From Spirochaeta lutea (GTDB lineage Bacteria > Spirochaetota > Spirochaetia > DSM-27196 > Salinispiraceae), in contig NZ_JNUP01000064.1 of assembly GCF_000758165.1 (NCBI RefSeq), positions 62,001 through 126,000 on the forward strand: a DNA stretch of 64,000 nt, given 5' to 3'. Within the stretch, counting starts at the first letter, position 1; each line of letters starts with the position of its first letter. A program made the position numbers and the translations under genes. Shown piece after piece: positions 24,255 through 33,403 of the stretch. The notes beneath the pieces are model-generated. The model made no database searches and was not told where the DNA came from. It saw only the letters and a list, made by a program, of their open reading frames with translations.

Positions 24255-25214
24255 ATGCACAATAAAATCACCATAAAGGATATAGCCCGGGAAGCTGGGG
24301 TTGGTATAAGCACTGTTTCCCGGGTCCTCAACGGATACCCCCTGGTAAAGGAAGAAACCAGAACAAGGGTTTTGGATATCTGCAATAAGAGAAACTTCAT
24401 TCCCAACGGCGCCGCGAGAATGCTGGTTAAAAAATCGGGACAGGAAAATACCATCGCCATAGTCATGTCGGAGATCGCCCACCAGTTTTTCTTCGAACTC
24501 ATCTCCAGTATGCAGGCCAATATGAGGAATGCTGGTTTTCATGCCATGATCTTCAACACCGACCAAGGCCGGGAATCGGTGATTCAGTACATCATTGAGC
24601 TGGGAATCTCGGCAGTCATTATTATGGGCACCCCTCAAATATCGGATGCCGATAAAGAACTGCTCCGGTTATACCGGGTGCCGCTTCTGTACATTGATCG
24701 CCACGATAAAGATTCCAACTTCATCACCTATTCCAATCACCACGGCGGCCGTCTGGCTGCCTCATACCTGGCAGAGAAGGGAGCCACCCAGGTGATGCTG
24801 GTAGGACTCACCGACCGGTCTGAACCCCAGGTGGACCGGTTTGAGGGGTTTCTGGCATACATTAAGGACGCCAATCTGCCCATGAGGACCCAGGAAGTAT
24901 TGGTCTCTGACGAACAGGGAGCCTATACCTTGGCGAAGTCATTGATGTTGGATCAATCCATAGACGGCTATTTTTTCTTTATCGATACCATGGCAATGGC
25001 GGGAAAACAGGCAGCCAGGGATCTAAATAGAAACGTTCCCATTATTGGATACGATGATATATTTCCCGCCCGCTTTATGAATCTAACCACCGTCAGACAA
25101 TCAGTAGCGGTACTGGGCGAGAAAACGGTCGGAATTATCAAAACTCTGATAACAGAACATCCAGATCATCTGATACAGGAAATCCTTACTCCGGAACTAA
25201 TTATACGCGACTGA
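24255..25214 (+). CDS. LacI-family transcriptional regulator
   Basis: 319 residues. The N-terminal helix-turn-helix and hinge read ITIKDIAREAGVGISTVSRV followed by LNGYPLVKEETRTRVLD, the LacI hallmark; the rest is a periplasmic-binding-protein-like effector domain (IAIVMSEIAHQFFFELI, IIGYDDIFPARF, LTTVRQS). The ATG at 24255 gives the canonical start with GAGG 7 nt upstream; an earlier frame start lies inside the ABC-F gene. It precedes a sugar ABC importer whose upstream region has a large palindrome, so it probably represses that operon and is released by the sugar. Confidence 0.93.
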   Translation: MHNKITIKDIAREAGVGISTVSRVLNGYPLVKEETRTRVLDICNKRNFIPNGAARMLVKKSGQENTIAIVMSEIAHQFFFELISSMQANMRNAGFHAMIFNTDQGRESVIQYIIELGISAVIIMGTPQISDADKELLRLYRVPLLYIDRHDKDSNFITYSNHHGGRLAASYLAEKGATQVMLVGLTDRSEPQVDRFEGFLAYIKDANLPMRTQEVLVSDEQGAYTLAKSLMLDQSIDGYFFFIDTMAMAGKQAARDLNRNVPIIGYDDIFPARFMNLTTVRQSVAVLGEKTVGIIKTLITEHPDHLIQEILTPELIIRD

Positions 25215-25264
25215 CCTCACACGGACAGCAAAAGCCTCCATCTCGGAGAATTACTGGCGAAGTA

Positions 25265-25295
25265 GGTTCCTTCAAATCGGATCTTTGAAGGAGCC
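25265..25295. other. Inverted repeat after lacI-type gene
   Basis: GGTTCCTTCAAA and TTTGAAGGAGCC form a 12-bp stem with a 7-nt loop and one G-U pair. No T-run follows, so it is not a standard terminator; it may limit read-through from the regulator gene into the importer operon. Confidence 0.4.
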
Positions 25296-25342
25296 ATGGG
25301 CTGGAATAGCAGAACTTTTGCAATTGGCACGTTGGAAAATCC

Positions 25343-25376
25343 TTGACAACAAAAAGATTATGCCTGACCATATATA
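25343..25376 (+). promoter_or_regulatory. Tentative promoter of the sugar importer operon
   Basis: TTGACA at 25343-25348 and TATATA at 25371-25376 are 22 nt apart, longer than the usual 17, so the pairing is uncertain. The LacI-type operator begins just downstream. Confidence 0.35.
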
Positions 25377-25379
25377 CCA

Positions 25380-25403
25380 GAAAATGAAAACGTTTTCATT
25401 TTC
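25380..25403. promoter_or_regulatory. Perfect 24-bp palindrome, probable LacI-family operator
   Basis: The core TGAAAACGTTTTCA with a central CG is typical of LacI/GalR-family operators, and the symmetry extends five bases further on each side without error. It overlaps the expected transcription start and lies 26 nt before the substrate-binding protein start. The adjacent LacI-family gene supplies a likely repressor. Confidence 0.8.
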
Positions 25404-25429
25404 AGATTTTTTTAATGGAGGACTTCTTT

Positions 25430-26683
25430 ATGAAGCGACTAACTGCTCTTGTTTTAATCCTGGTAGCAGCCACAGGATTTGTATTTGCTGGAGGAGATCA
25501 AGAGGGAGGCGGAGTGCCCCGACTCGAGATTCTCCAGAATAAGCCCGAAATAGATGCTCAACTCAAAGCCTATGCTGCAGCATGGGGACAAAAAAACGGT
25601 GTCCAGGTTGTAGTAAAGACCGTTGGAGGTTCGGTCGACGTAGACGTTGACCAGATGCTCACCATCGGGTATGCAGCCGGAGAAATGCCGGATATCTTCG
25701 TATTTCCCGGAGTGGCGGACTATGAAAAATGGTCGGAAGTAATTCTTGATGTTTCTGATCAGCCCTGGGTTGAAGAGACCTCGGTAGAATTCACCTATGA
25801 CGGAAAGGTCTACGGCTTCCCTGTTGCAGTTGAGGGCTGGGGCCTTGCCTACAATGCCGACATCCTTGAGGCTGCCGGTGTTGATCCTGCTTCATTGGTG
25901 AACTATGCAGGTTACAAGGCAGCTTTCGAGAAAATTGACTCTATGAAAGCGGAATTAGGCCTGGAATCTGTGGTCTCCATGGCTGCATCCATTTCTATGT
26001 CGTGGGTAACCGCTCACCATAACTTCAACAGCCTACTTTCCGCAGGACTTCCCTACGGTGACCTTTCGGTGGTAAACGATCTTTTGGCGGGTAATGTAGA
26101 TATGGCACGTCTGAGCCAATATGCCGACTGGGTTGAACTGCTCTTCACATACGCCGACCAGGCGGTACTGCTGACCGGAGATTACGATGCCCAGGTTGGC
26201 GCCTTCGCCCAGGGCAAGGCTGCATTCCTGCACCAAGGAAACTGGGCGGATGGTAACATTGAGGCTGCTGGCGCGGAATTCCCCCGGGCATTCGCTCCCC
26301 ACGGCGCTCTCGCTACCGAAACAGACGGTATCTTTGCCTCAGCCCCGGCATACTACGCCATCAATGCTGATTCGGATGTTCAGGAACTTGCAAAGAAATT
26401 CCTGAATGACCTGGTATTCACCGATGCCGGACATCGCTACATGGTAGAGGAAGCCGGAATGATTCCCGCCTTTGCCTCAGTAGAACTGTCCCCCGCCTCC
26501 CCCCTGTCTCAGTCCGTACAGGAATGGGTTGCTTCCGGCAAGGTATACAGCTGGAACCAGTATTACTTCAGCGATTCCTTCCGTGACGACACCCTTGGTC
26601 CCATTTATAACCAGTTCGCCAGCGGAACCCTTTCAAAGGCCCAATTCATTCAGGCAATGAAGCAAGCCTTCGAATCACGGTAA
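25430..26683 (+). CDS. Sugar ABC transporter substrate-binding protein
   Basis: About 417 residues. Signal peptide MKRLTALVLILVAATGFVFA; there is no lipobox cysteine, so it should be a soluble periplasmic protein, in keeping with a diderm cell. The mature protein is a family 1 (CUT1) binding protein: VDVDQMLTIGYAAGEMPDIF, YGFPVAVEGWGLAYNADIL, AFAQGKAAFLHQGNWADG. It captures an oligosaccharide and presents it to the two permeases encoded downstream. GGAGG precedes the ATG at 25430. Substrate unknown: no glycosidase adjoins the operon. Confidence 0.92.
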   Translation: MKRLTALVLILVAATGFVFAGGDQEGGGVPRLEILQNKPEIDAQLKAYAAAWGQKNGVQVVVKTVGGSVDVDVDQMLTIGYAAGEMPDIFVFPGVADYEKWSEVILDVSDQPWVEETSVEFTYDGKVYGFPVAVEGWGLAYNADILEAAGVDPASLVNYAGYKAAFEKIDSMKAELGLESVVSMAASISMSWVTAHHNFNSLLSAGLPYGDLSVVNDLLAGNVDMARLSQYADWVELLFTYADQAVLLTGDYDAQVGAFAQGKAAFLHQGNWADGNIEAAGAEFPRAFAPHGALATETDGIFASAPAYYAINADSDVQELAKKFLNDLVFTDAGHRYMVEEAGMIPAFASVELSPASPLSQSVQEWVASGKVYSWNQYYFSDSFRDDTLGPIYNQFASGTLSKAQFIQAMKQAFESR

Positions 26684-26696
26684 TCAGCTAACGGGA

Positions 26697-26760
26697 TGGC
26701 GTGTACCCGCAGTGACCGGAAAAGCCGAAGGCTTGTACTGGGCATTGGGAATACACGCCA
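26697..26760. repeat. 64-bp inverted-repeat element with TGGCGTGTA ends
   Basis: TGGCGTGTA (26697-26705) and TACACGCCA (26752-26760) are perfect inverted ends; inside, AAGCC-GAA-GGCTT and CAGT/ACTG also pair, so the whole element folds on itself. The right end plus flank matches 21844-21861 at 17 of 18 bases, and TGGCGTGTA occurs again at 45537. Confidence 0.5.
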
Positions 26761-26861
26761 GTTGACTGAAGTTGCGAAGCAGCGGAAGACAACTGGCGGG
26801 CTTGTCCGCCGCCCGATTTTCTAAATACCCTCCCCGGCACTCTCATTACGGGAGTGTCGGG
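26758..26861. other. Two intercistronic hairpins between importer genes
   Basis: CCAGTTG (26758-26764) pairs with CAACTGG (26790-26796), and CCCGGCACTC (26833-26842) with GAGTGTCGGG (26852-26861, one G-U). No T-run follows. Hairpins in this position commonly protect the binding-protein message so that it outnumbers the permeases. Confidence 0.5.
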
Positions 26862-26884
26862 TTACATCATTATCAGGTACAAAT

Positions 26885-27799
26885 ATGAGAAAACAAAAAT
26901 TCGATATGACCTCATGGCTTTTGCTGCTGCCTGCTCTTTTTGCCTTTGTTATGGTAATTATCATCCCATTTATTATGGGAATCCTCTATTCTTTTACCGA
27001 CTGGTCATCCCGTCCGCAGCCCGACGGTATGCAGGTGGTAGGACTTTTAAACTACCTAGAAACCTTTAAGGATCCCTCCTTTCTCTATTCCTTTATTGTT
27101 ACTACGGTGTACACCGCCCTCAATATGCTCATAATCAATGTAGTCGCCTTCATTCTTGCATTGCTGGTAACCAGTAATATCAAGTTTAAACACGCCTACC
27201 GGGTGGGATTCTTTCTTCCCAACCTCATCGGCGGGCTCATTCTGGGGTACATCTGGCAGTTTATTTTCAACATCGTAGTTCCGAACCTCCCCCTCATTAC
27301 TGAATTGATTCCGGCCATCCAAAATCCTGCCAACTATATTCTGGCGGAGCGAAATTCCGCTTTGATGGCTATTGTGATCGCAGGGAGTTGGCAATACGCC
27401 GGCTATATAATGATGATTTATGTTGCCGCAATCATATCCGTTCCCGGGGAACTCTTCGAAGCCGCTAAAATCGATGGTGCCGGCCCCTGGATGCAGCTAC
27501 GAACCATCATCATTCCCATGACCGCCCAGGCGTTTACCGTCACCCTCTTTCTTACCCTGGTACAATCCTTCAAGCAGTACGATGTAAACGTATCCCTGAC
27601 CGGCGGTGGCCCGGCTACAACCTTTATGGAAAAGTCCATCCTGGGAACCGAACTATTGGCTATGAACATCTATAACACCGCCTTCAAAGCGAACCAACTG
27701 GCGCAGAGTCAGGCCAGAGCAGTAATCTTTTTCCTCGTCCTGGCTGTCATTTCTACATTCCAGGTCCGGGCAAATAAAAAACAGGAGATCGAATTATAA
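26885..27799 (+). CDS. Sugar ABC transporter permease (MalF-type)
   Basis: 304 residues, six predicted membrane helices (first LLLLPALFAFVMVIIIPFIM). The cytoplasmic EAA loop is EAAKIDGAGPWMQLRTIIIP, which docks the ATPase. One of two permeases of the importer; the ATPase gene is not present here, so an MsmK-type shared ATPase encoded elsewhere is likely. A weak CAGGT precedes the ATG. Confidence 0.93.
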   Translation: MRKQKFDMTSWLLLLPALFAFVMVIIIPFIMGILYSFTDWSSRPQPDGMQVVGLLNYLETFKDPSFLYSFIVTTVYTALNMLIINVVAFILALLVTSNIKFKHAYRVGFFLPNLIGGLILGYIWQFIFNIVVPNLPLITELIPAIQNPANYILAERNSALMAIVIAGSWQYAGYIMMIYVAAIISVPGELFEAAKIDGAGPWMQLRTIIIPMTAQAFTVTLFLTLVQSFKQYDVNVSLTGGGPATTFMEKSILGTELLAMNIYNTAFKANQLAQSQARAVIFFLVLAVISTFQVRANKKQEIEL

Positions 27800-28722
27800 T
27801 GGCAGATCAACATACCCAGTTTCAAAAAACCGGAGTACAGGCCAAAAAACTCCGTCAAACCCGGGAAACCAGAGCAAAAACGGGACTCATCGGTCTTGAG
27901 ATCATTACCGCCCTACTTTTTCTTGTTACCCTCTTTCCCATTTTTCTGGTCTTGATTAACTCTGGAAAAACCGCCTTTTCCGTAACGGCATCCCCCCTTA
28001 CCCTGCCCGAGGATTGGCTCCAGATCTTTCGGAACATGAAAACCATTTGGGTGGATCCGAATATCCAGTACGGCTCTTCCTTCTATTCGTCCCTCTTGAT
28101 AACGGTTTTTTCCGTTGGGGCGATTATCCTGATTTCAGCCCAAGCCGCTTGGGTCCTAGTACGCAGCAAAACCAGGATCGCTGCCTTCCTCTTTATGATG
28201 TTCGTTGCCGCAATGACGATCCCGTTCCAGATCGTTATGCTTCCCCTGGTGCAGTGGTTTCGAATTTTAGGTGATTTTATCGGATTCCGGCTGCTTCGAA
28301 CCTATCCGGGAATGATTCTATCGTATATGGGCTTCGGAATGAGTTTATCCATCTTCCTGTACCACGGCTTTATTAAAGGGATTCCCTACGAGCTTGAGGA
28401 GGCCGCAATCATCGACGGAGCCTCCCGGGTCGGTACCTTTTACCAAATTGTGTTTCCCTTGTTAAAACCCATCACCGCCACGGTGATGATTCTCAACGGG
28501 ATATGGATTTGGAACGACTACCTTCTGCCCCTTTTAATCCTCGGGAAGGGCAACAGAATTCAGACCATTCCCTTGGCGGTTGCAAACTTCGCAGGTGCCT
28601 ATGTTAAGCAGTGGGACCTCATTCTTACGGCCATCCTCATGGCCATGATCCCGGTTATCATCGTCTTTTTAATCGCCCAGAAGCAGATTATTAAGGGCAT
28701 GGTTGCCGGTTCTATAAAATAA
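27799..28722 (+). CDS. Sugar ABC transporter permease (MalG-type)
   Basis: 307 residues with six predicted helices after a charged N-terminal arm of about 30 residues. EAA loop: EEAAIIDGASRVGTFYQIVF. Its ATG shares one base with the stop of the preceding permease, so translation is coupled. The unit ends at a strong terminator. Confidence 0.93.
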   Translation: MADQHTQFQKTGVQAKKLRQTRETRAKTGLIGLEIITALLFLVTLFPIFLVLINSGKTAFSVTASPLTLPEDWLQIFRNMKTIWVDPNIQYGSSFYSSLLITVFSVGAIILISAQAAWVLVRSKTRIAAFLFMMFVAAMTIPFQIVMLPLVQWFRILGDFIGFRLLRTYPGMILSYMGFGMSLSIFLYHGFIKGIPYELEEAAIIDGASRVGTFYQIVFPLLKPITATVMILNGIWIWNDYLLPLLILGKGNRIQTIPLAVANFAGAYVKQWDLILTAILMAMIPVIIVFLIAQKQIIKGMVAGSIK

Positions 28723-28753
28723 TCCATACAACCTCCTAATACCCCTTTTTCTC

Positions 28754-28786
28754 GCCCGGACTCCCCCAGGAGTCCGGGCCTTTTTT
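28754..28786 (+). terminator. Terminator of the sugar importer operon
   Basis: GCCCGGACTCC and GGAGTCCGGGC form an 11-bp perfect stem with a 4-nt loop, followed by C and six T. Confidence 0.95.
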
Positions 28787-28865
28787 CATCTCATCTTACC
28801 TTTCGTCAATGCACCGGTCTCTCCATACCTGGATACTATGAAAAACACGTATTCAGGAGTTGATT

Positions 28866-29606
28866 ATGAACAATTCATCATCCCCGAAGGCTGGATGGAC
28901 TATCGACAAAGGGCAACGAAGAGCAGCCCTGCAGAGCGGGATCTATCTTCTATTGATGGCGGTATTCGCCGGAATTGCCTACGGGGCCATCCATGGGCAG
29001 CTTGTGGTTGCCGGAAATTCCGATGCGACCGCTGCCAATATTGCTACTGCGCCGTGGCTCTGGGGTACAGAGATTGCTCTTTGGCTGGTGATTGCCGGTC
29101 TGGATGTTGCTGTCTCTCTCAGTTTGTTCGGGTTATTTGCGGGGACAGACCAAGCCCTGACTCGCGGAATGGCGGTCAGCCGCATCTTGTACACCCTGGT
29201 ATTGGGGGCAGGCATCAGTCAATTGTTTTTTGGATTTCAGGGTGCAGGGGCTCTCGATGCAATCCAGCGCTTCGAGACTATTTGGTACTGGGGACTCATA
29301 GTCTTCGGCATTCATCTTTGTCTGCTCGCGTTCCTATCGGCTCGTAGCAGGTTTATACCCTGGGTACTCACCGGGTTACTCTTTATCGCTGGCCCTGCAT
29401 ACACCGTTATCCATGTGTTGTTTGTAATCGGGGGTGGAGCCAAGGAATTCGGACTGACATTGCAAGGAATATTCATGATCCCCATGACCTTGGGAGAACT
29501 GGGCCTAGCCCTGTGGCTCATAATCCTGGTTTATATCCAGCGGCGTCGGACTATCGCCCACGCTGATGGAGACGCCGCTTTATCCGGCTCAGAGACTCCG
29601 GTGTAA
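28866..29606 (+). CDS. DUF4386-like integral membrane protein
   Basis: 246 residues with about seven hydrophobic helices (SGIYLLLMAVFAGIAYGAI first, LGLALWLIILVYI last). The pattern fits DUF4386 membrane proteins of unknown function; the family call is by topology and general resemblance. AGGAG precedes ATG 28866. Its 3' end overlaps the convergent Crp/Fnr gene by 56 nt, and such a regulator is often found beside DUF4386 genes. Confidence 0.65.
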   Translation: MNNSSSPKAGWTIDKGQRRAALQSGIYLLLMAVFAGIAYGAIHGQLVVAGNSDATAANIATAPWLWGTEIALWLVIAGLDVAVSLSLFGLFAGTDQALTRGMAVSRILYTLVLGAGISQLFFGFQGAGALDAIQRFETIWYWGLIVFGIHLCLLAFLSARSRFIPWVLTGLLFIAGPAYTVIHVLFVIGGGAKEFGLTLQGIFMIPMTLGELGLALWLIILVYIQRRRTIAHADGDAALSGSETPV

Positions 29607-30138
29607 CACCGAGGTAACTGGCAAGCTGGTGCTGGGGTACTCGGGCGGCTAAGCCAGGGCGTTTTTGGAGAAGGTAGATGTAGCGGTCCGCGGGATTTGA
29701 TGATCTAAAGGTAGCCAGATCCTCCTGACCCGCTGCAAGATTCTCCTCCATGGCGGACCGGGTTATTTCAGCAAGGAAGGGAAATCGGCGGTTCATCTCA
29801 TCCTCGTTGGTGAGATCCCCTTCCAAGAGAAGACAATCCTCAAGGCATTCCACGGCGTAGGGGGAGGGATGCTGATGTTTGTAGCTTTCAAAGATCACTA
29901 GGGATTGGGATTCGGTAATGAAATCGCTGGTGTGTTCAACCCCCGCCTCATCGACAAAAAACAACCTGAGGCACCCGGATAGAACAAAATAGCAGTCGGC
30001 AGCAACATCACCTTGCCGAACCAGGATGGTTTTTTTCGGGTACTCCCGGGCCGGGAGTGCGGCAACTAGTTCTTCCAACCTATCCTCAGCTAATTGGGGA
30101 GCCATAGACCGGATGAATTGTGATAATGAGATGCCCAT
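29551..30138 (-). CDS. Crp/Fnr-family transcriptional regulator
   Basis: 195 residues. A cyclic-nucleotide-binding-like beta barrel (KKTILVRQGDVAADCYFVLS) is followed by a long helix and a winged helix (QHQLASYLGVTPESLSRIKR). No N-terminal four-cysteine set of Fnr is present, so it is not an iron-sulphur oxygen sensor; the ligand is unknown. ATG 30138 has AGGAGG upstream; the frame extends further 5' but without a start signal. Confidence 0.88.
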   Translation of the reverse strand: MGISLSQFIRSMAPQLAEDRLEELVAALPAREYPKKTILVRQGDVAADCYFVLSGCLRLFFVDEAGVEHTSDFITESQSLVIFESYKHQHPSPYAVECLEDCLLLEGDLTNEDEMNRRFPFLAEITRSAMEENLAAGQEDLATFRSSNPADRYIYLLQKRPGLAARVPQHQLASYLGVTPESLSRIKRRLHQRGR

Positions 30139-30242
30139 ACACCCTCCTGGGAGATTATACCCGATATTCTTGAGCAAGTGATTCCATGAATCAACTAGGG
30201 TATACGCAAAGGCTTGGGAACTAGGCCGGGTATGGCGGGACT

Positions 30243-31520
30243 CTAGTCCTTTCTCCGAGCCGATGGCAGACCGAGATACACCAGGGCTGAAATAAACAAG
30301 GCTGCCCCGGAAACCGTCCAAACCAGGGGAATCGAGTAGGTTCTAGCAAGAAACCCTAGGATAACCGATCCGCCTAGACCGCCGAACTGCATGATCAAAG
30401 AAGCCACGGAAAGTACGGTACTTCGGCGGTCAGAGGATACCTCGCGGTTAAGCACGGCAGATTCCGGGGAATTAGCCATTCCGTTAAAGAAAAACGTACC
30501 TATATAGAAAACCGAAAAGCCCGGTAATCCCCGGCTGCGGGCCAGCAGTACGAGACCTGCCGCCATCGCAGCGCGAATAAGAACCAGCATGAGGGTATAG
30601 TTCCCCTTGGTAAGGCGTCCTACCAACCCCGAGACAAGACTCCCGGCTGCGGCAGCCACGAAGTAACCCGCGGCAAGAAACCCAAAAACCCGGGAGTGAA
30701 CCTCATCTGAACCTATCTCTTGAACCCGGGGCTGCCAGAACTGCTCCAGCCCGGAGATGGAAAAACCCCAGAGAAATCCCCCTATTAATAAAAGTAGGAT
30801 CGCTTTATTTTTTAATCCTAGCTCCAAGGCGGACACAATAATACGGGGTACCGCCTTGAATCCCTCGGATAGCTGTTGTAACCCCGGACGCGGTCGGGAT
30901 TCATGAATGAGCGTCAGAGTCAGAAGCATTTGAATCACCATAAGAGAAAGCATGACCAGAACATTCAGGCTGTAGGCATCTCTGAGAAGCCAGGGGACAC
31001 CCAATCCCTCGCTGAGGTCGGGCAGATACCCGCCCAGAAGGGAGAACAGCCCGAGGGAAACCGGCACAGCCGCATGCACCTTCGCCATGACGCGTTGAAG
31101 ATCGACCTCCGGATTTTCAGCATAGAGGGCGTCGATAAAGTGGGCATCCATGGTTCCCGAAGCGAGGGCCCGGCCTGTACCCAAGAACAAAAAGGCAACG
31201 GCTATTCCGGTGAAGGATCGGGCAGCATAGAAAACAAGGGCACCGGCGGCCATACAGCAGAGGGCGGATAGGTACACCGTTTTCCGACCCAGACTATCAG
31301 CCAACCCGCCCGTGGGAAGCTCAAGGACCACTGTGGCCCCGGAGTAAACAGCCATGAGGATACCGAGCTGGAAATAATTCATGCCCTTGGCAAGGATAGC
31401 CAGGGAAAGTACCGGGAAGATCACACCGACAATGGACCAGTGAATCCCCTGATTCAGAATAAACAGTCCCTGGGTGGATAGACGGGGCGGTACGCCATTA
31501 GAGCGGGGTTGCGCTTTCAT
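30243..31520 (-). CDS. Major facilitator superfamily transporter
   Basis: About 425 residues with 12 predicted membrane helices. The loop motif between helices 2 and 3 reads GGLADSLGRKTVY, the MFS signature. No motif identifies the substrate; drug-efflux-like carriers look similar. Start ambiguous among ATGs at 31556, 31538 and 31520; 31520 leaves room for regulatory DNA before the divergent antiporter gene but its GGAGG is only one base away. Confidence 0.85.
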   Translation of the reverse strand: MKAQPRSNGVPPRLSTQGLFILNQGIHWSIVGVIFPVLSLAILAKGMNYFQLGILMAVYSGATVVLELPTGGLADSLGRKTVYLSALCCMAAGALVFYAARSFTGIAVAFLFLGTGRALASGTMDAHFIDALYAENPEVDLQRVMAKVHAAVPVSLGLFSLLGGYLPDLSEGLGVPWLLRDAYSLNVLVMLSLMVIQMLLTLTLIHESRPRPGLQQLSEGFKAVPRIIVSALELGLKNKAILLLLIGGFLWGFSISGLEQFWQPRVQEIGSDEVHSRVFGFLAAGYFVAAAAGSLVSGLVGRLTKGNYTLMLVLIRAAMAAGLVLLARSRGLPGFSVFYIGTFFFNGMANSPESAVLNREVSSDRRSTVLSVASLIMQFGGLGGSVILGFLARTYSIPLVWTVSGAALFISALVYLGLPSARRKD

Positions 31521-31570
31521 GCCTCCATAGTGCACCATGGGAACGCTGTCGTCCATATCCGGAGGCTATC

Positions 31571-32818
31571 ATGGGCTTTGAAGTATTATTTTTTTTAATC
31601 TTTGCAGGGGGCTGGGTCATGGGTCGTTTGGCCGAGAGATTCCGGTTGCCCGGGGTTTTGGGTATGACGATCTGGGGGATTGTCCTGGCCTTAATTCCCA
31701 GCCTGTTAGCCGGGGGGTCGGCTGACATGGGGGCGGCGGCACCCTCGGTCGGCTCCGGAAGCGGATTCTGGCCGTCGGGATTCTGGGAAACTGCTCCGTT
31801 TTTAAAATCCTTGGCTTTGGTGGTGATTCTCCTGCGTGCCGGCCTGGGAATCAGCAAGAGCGACCTTTCCCGGGCCGGAACAGCAGCCCTGCTGATGGCC
31901 TTTATTCCCTGCCTATTTGAGGGGGCCGTACTCACCCTTCTCTTTCACGGTCTCATGGGATTTCCCTGGATGGTAGCGGGGCTAACCGCCTTTATGTTGG
32001 CTGCGGTGAGCCCCGCTGTAGTAGTTCCATCCATGCTCGAGCTTCAGGACCGGGGATTGGGTAGACAAAATGGTGTGATTACTACGGTATTAGCCGGAGC
32101 CTCGGTGGATGATGTGGTGGTGATTACCCTGTTTACCCTGTTTTTGAACCTGGCTGTCAGCCCGGAACAGACCCGAATCGGATTAACCCTGGTTAGCATT
32201 CCCCTTTCCCTGCTGGGGGGGATCGCCCTTGGGGCGGTAATCGGATTGGTGCTTGCCTGGTGGTTCCGAAGTCACCATGCCTCCATTCGAGCTACGGAGA
32301 AGGCTCTGCTGCTCCTGGCTTCCTCGGTTTTCCTCCTGCAGGTAGGGGACTGGGTTCATCTCGCTGCCCTGCTGGGGGTGATGACCATCGGGTTTGTCCT
32401 TCTCGAACGGGCCGAACCCCAGGCTAGAGAACTAGCTGGGAAACTGGGTAAGGTCTGGGTGCCTGCCCAGATTGCATTGTTTGTGATAATCGGTTTATCC
32501 ATAGATGTGCAGACAGCCTTCGAGGTTGGACCGGTAGCCCTGCTCATCATACTTACAGGCCTTCTTGCCCGGTCGGTCGGAGTAGTATTTGCAACCCTCC
32601 CCTCATCCATGAACTGGAAGGAGCGGCTATTCTGCGTCATCGCCTATACGCCCAAGGCCACCGTACAGGCGGCACTGGGCGGAGCTGCCTTATCCGCTGG
32701 ACTACCCCAGGGCAAGATCATTCTGGCAGTGGCGGTGCTGGCGATTGTTATTACGGCACCCCTGGGGCTTATTGGCATCCGCGGATCAGCAAAACGGCTA
32801 TTGGCTTCCGAGTTATGA
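31571..32818 (+). CDS. Cation/proton antiporter-like membrane protein
   Basis: 415 residues, about 12 helices. The sequence follows the NhaP/KefC-type (CPA) sodium/proton antiporter pattern: RLAERFRLPGVLGMTIWGIV at the start, LAAVSPAVVVPSML in an unwound helix, and LAGASVDDVVVITLFTLF, where the two aspartates are the presumed ion-binding pair. No C-terminal RCK/TrkA domain. GGAGG precedes the ATG. Expected role: sodium or pH homeostasis. Confidence 0.82.
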   Translation: MGFEVLFFLIFAGGWVMGRLAERFRLPGVLGMTIWGIVLALIPSLLAGGSADMGAAAPSVGSGSGFWPSGFWETAPFLKSLALVVILLRAGLGISKSDLSRAGTAALLMAFIPCLFEGAVLTLLFHGLMGFPWMVAGLTAFMLAAVSPAVVVPSMLELQDRGLGRQNGVITTVLAGASVDDVVVITLFTLFLNLAVSPEQTRIGLTLVSIPLSLLGGIALGAVIGLVLAWWFRSHHASIRATEKALLLLASSVFLLQVGDWVHLAALLGVMTIGFVLLERAEPQARELAGKLGKVWVPAQIALFVIIGLSIDVQTAFEVGPVALLIILTGLLARSVGVVFATLPSSMNWKERLFCVIAYTPKATVQAALGGAALSAGLPQGKIILAVAVLAIVITAPLGLIGIRGSAKRLLASEL

Positions 32819-33403
32819 CTCCCGGATCTTCCTTTCCATGGAGTGTTGGAGGATATGGTAGCAGAAAAACCCTACTCCCACCCCCAAGACCTTATCAACC
32901 ACATTAATCAGAACCCGAGCGATGAATGCCGAAGATCCGATGGACTGACCGGCCACAACCAAGGCGCGTACCAAGGAATCCACGGGCTCTCCCGTGGTCC
33001 CGCCCATGAATACTGTAACAATAACCGTCCCAGCCAAGGCATTCGCCAGGGCGACTGCAATGAGAACCACCAGGGCATCCAACAGACTGTTAAAATGTCC
33101 GTTCCGAACAAAGAGATGTACAATGACGGCGGTGAGCATGTTCACCAACGCGAAGGGGTACAAAAACCCGGGAAATCCAGCGATGACCTCAAAAAACAAG
33201 TTTGAGAGAACCCCAACGGTTAGTCCCGGCCAGAGACCGAATAATACCGTAGCAATAATGGTGAAATTAGAATCTAAAAAGACCGGGAGCATGAGCACTC
33301 GGTTGAGTAAAAAAAAGAGCCCGTTCATCAATACGGCACCTACAATACCAACACCGACCACAACCCTGCTCATAGGAGGGTCTATAAGTTTATGAATTTC
33401 CAT
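32813..33403 (-). CDS. ECF S-component-like membrane protein
   Basis: 196 residues with five or six hydrophobic helices (VVVGVGIVGAVLMNGLFFLL, IIATVLFGLWPGLTVGVLSN). Layout resembles substrate-binding S components of energy-coupling factor transporters, which import vitamins; the substrate is not readable, and a riboflavin type cannot be claimed. Its stop overlaps the convergent antiporter gene by 6 nt. Clear Shine-Dalgarno: AGAGGCAG region just before the ATG. Confidence 0.6.
   Translation of the reverse strand: MEIHKLIDPPMSRVVVGVGIVGAVLMNGLFFLLNRVLMLPVFLDSNFTIIATVLFGLWPGLTVGVLSNLFFEVIAGFPGFLYPFALVNMLTAVIVHLFVRNGHFNSLLDALVVLIAVALANALAGTVIVTVFMGGTTGEPVDSLVRALVVAGQSIGSSAFIARVLINVVDKVLGVGVGFFCYHILQHSMERKIRES

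Noticed and set aside
32813-33403. Riboflavin (RibU-type) importer supplying the flavin locus
   Set aside because: The protein has ECF S-like topology but no recognisable flavin-binding residues and is 5 kb from the flavin genes.
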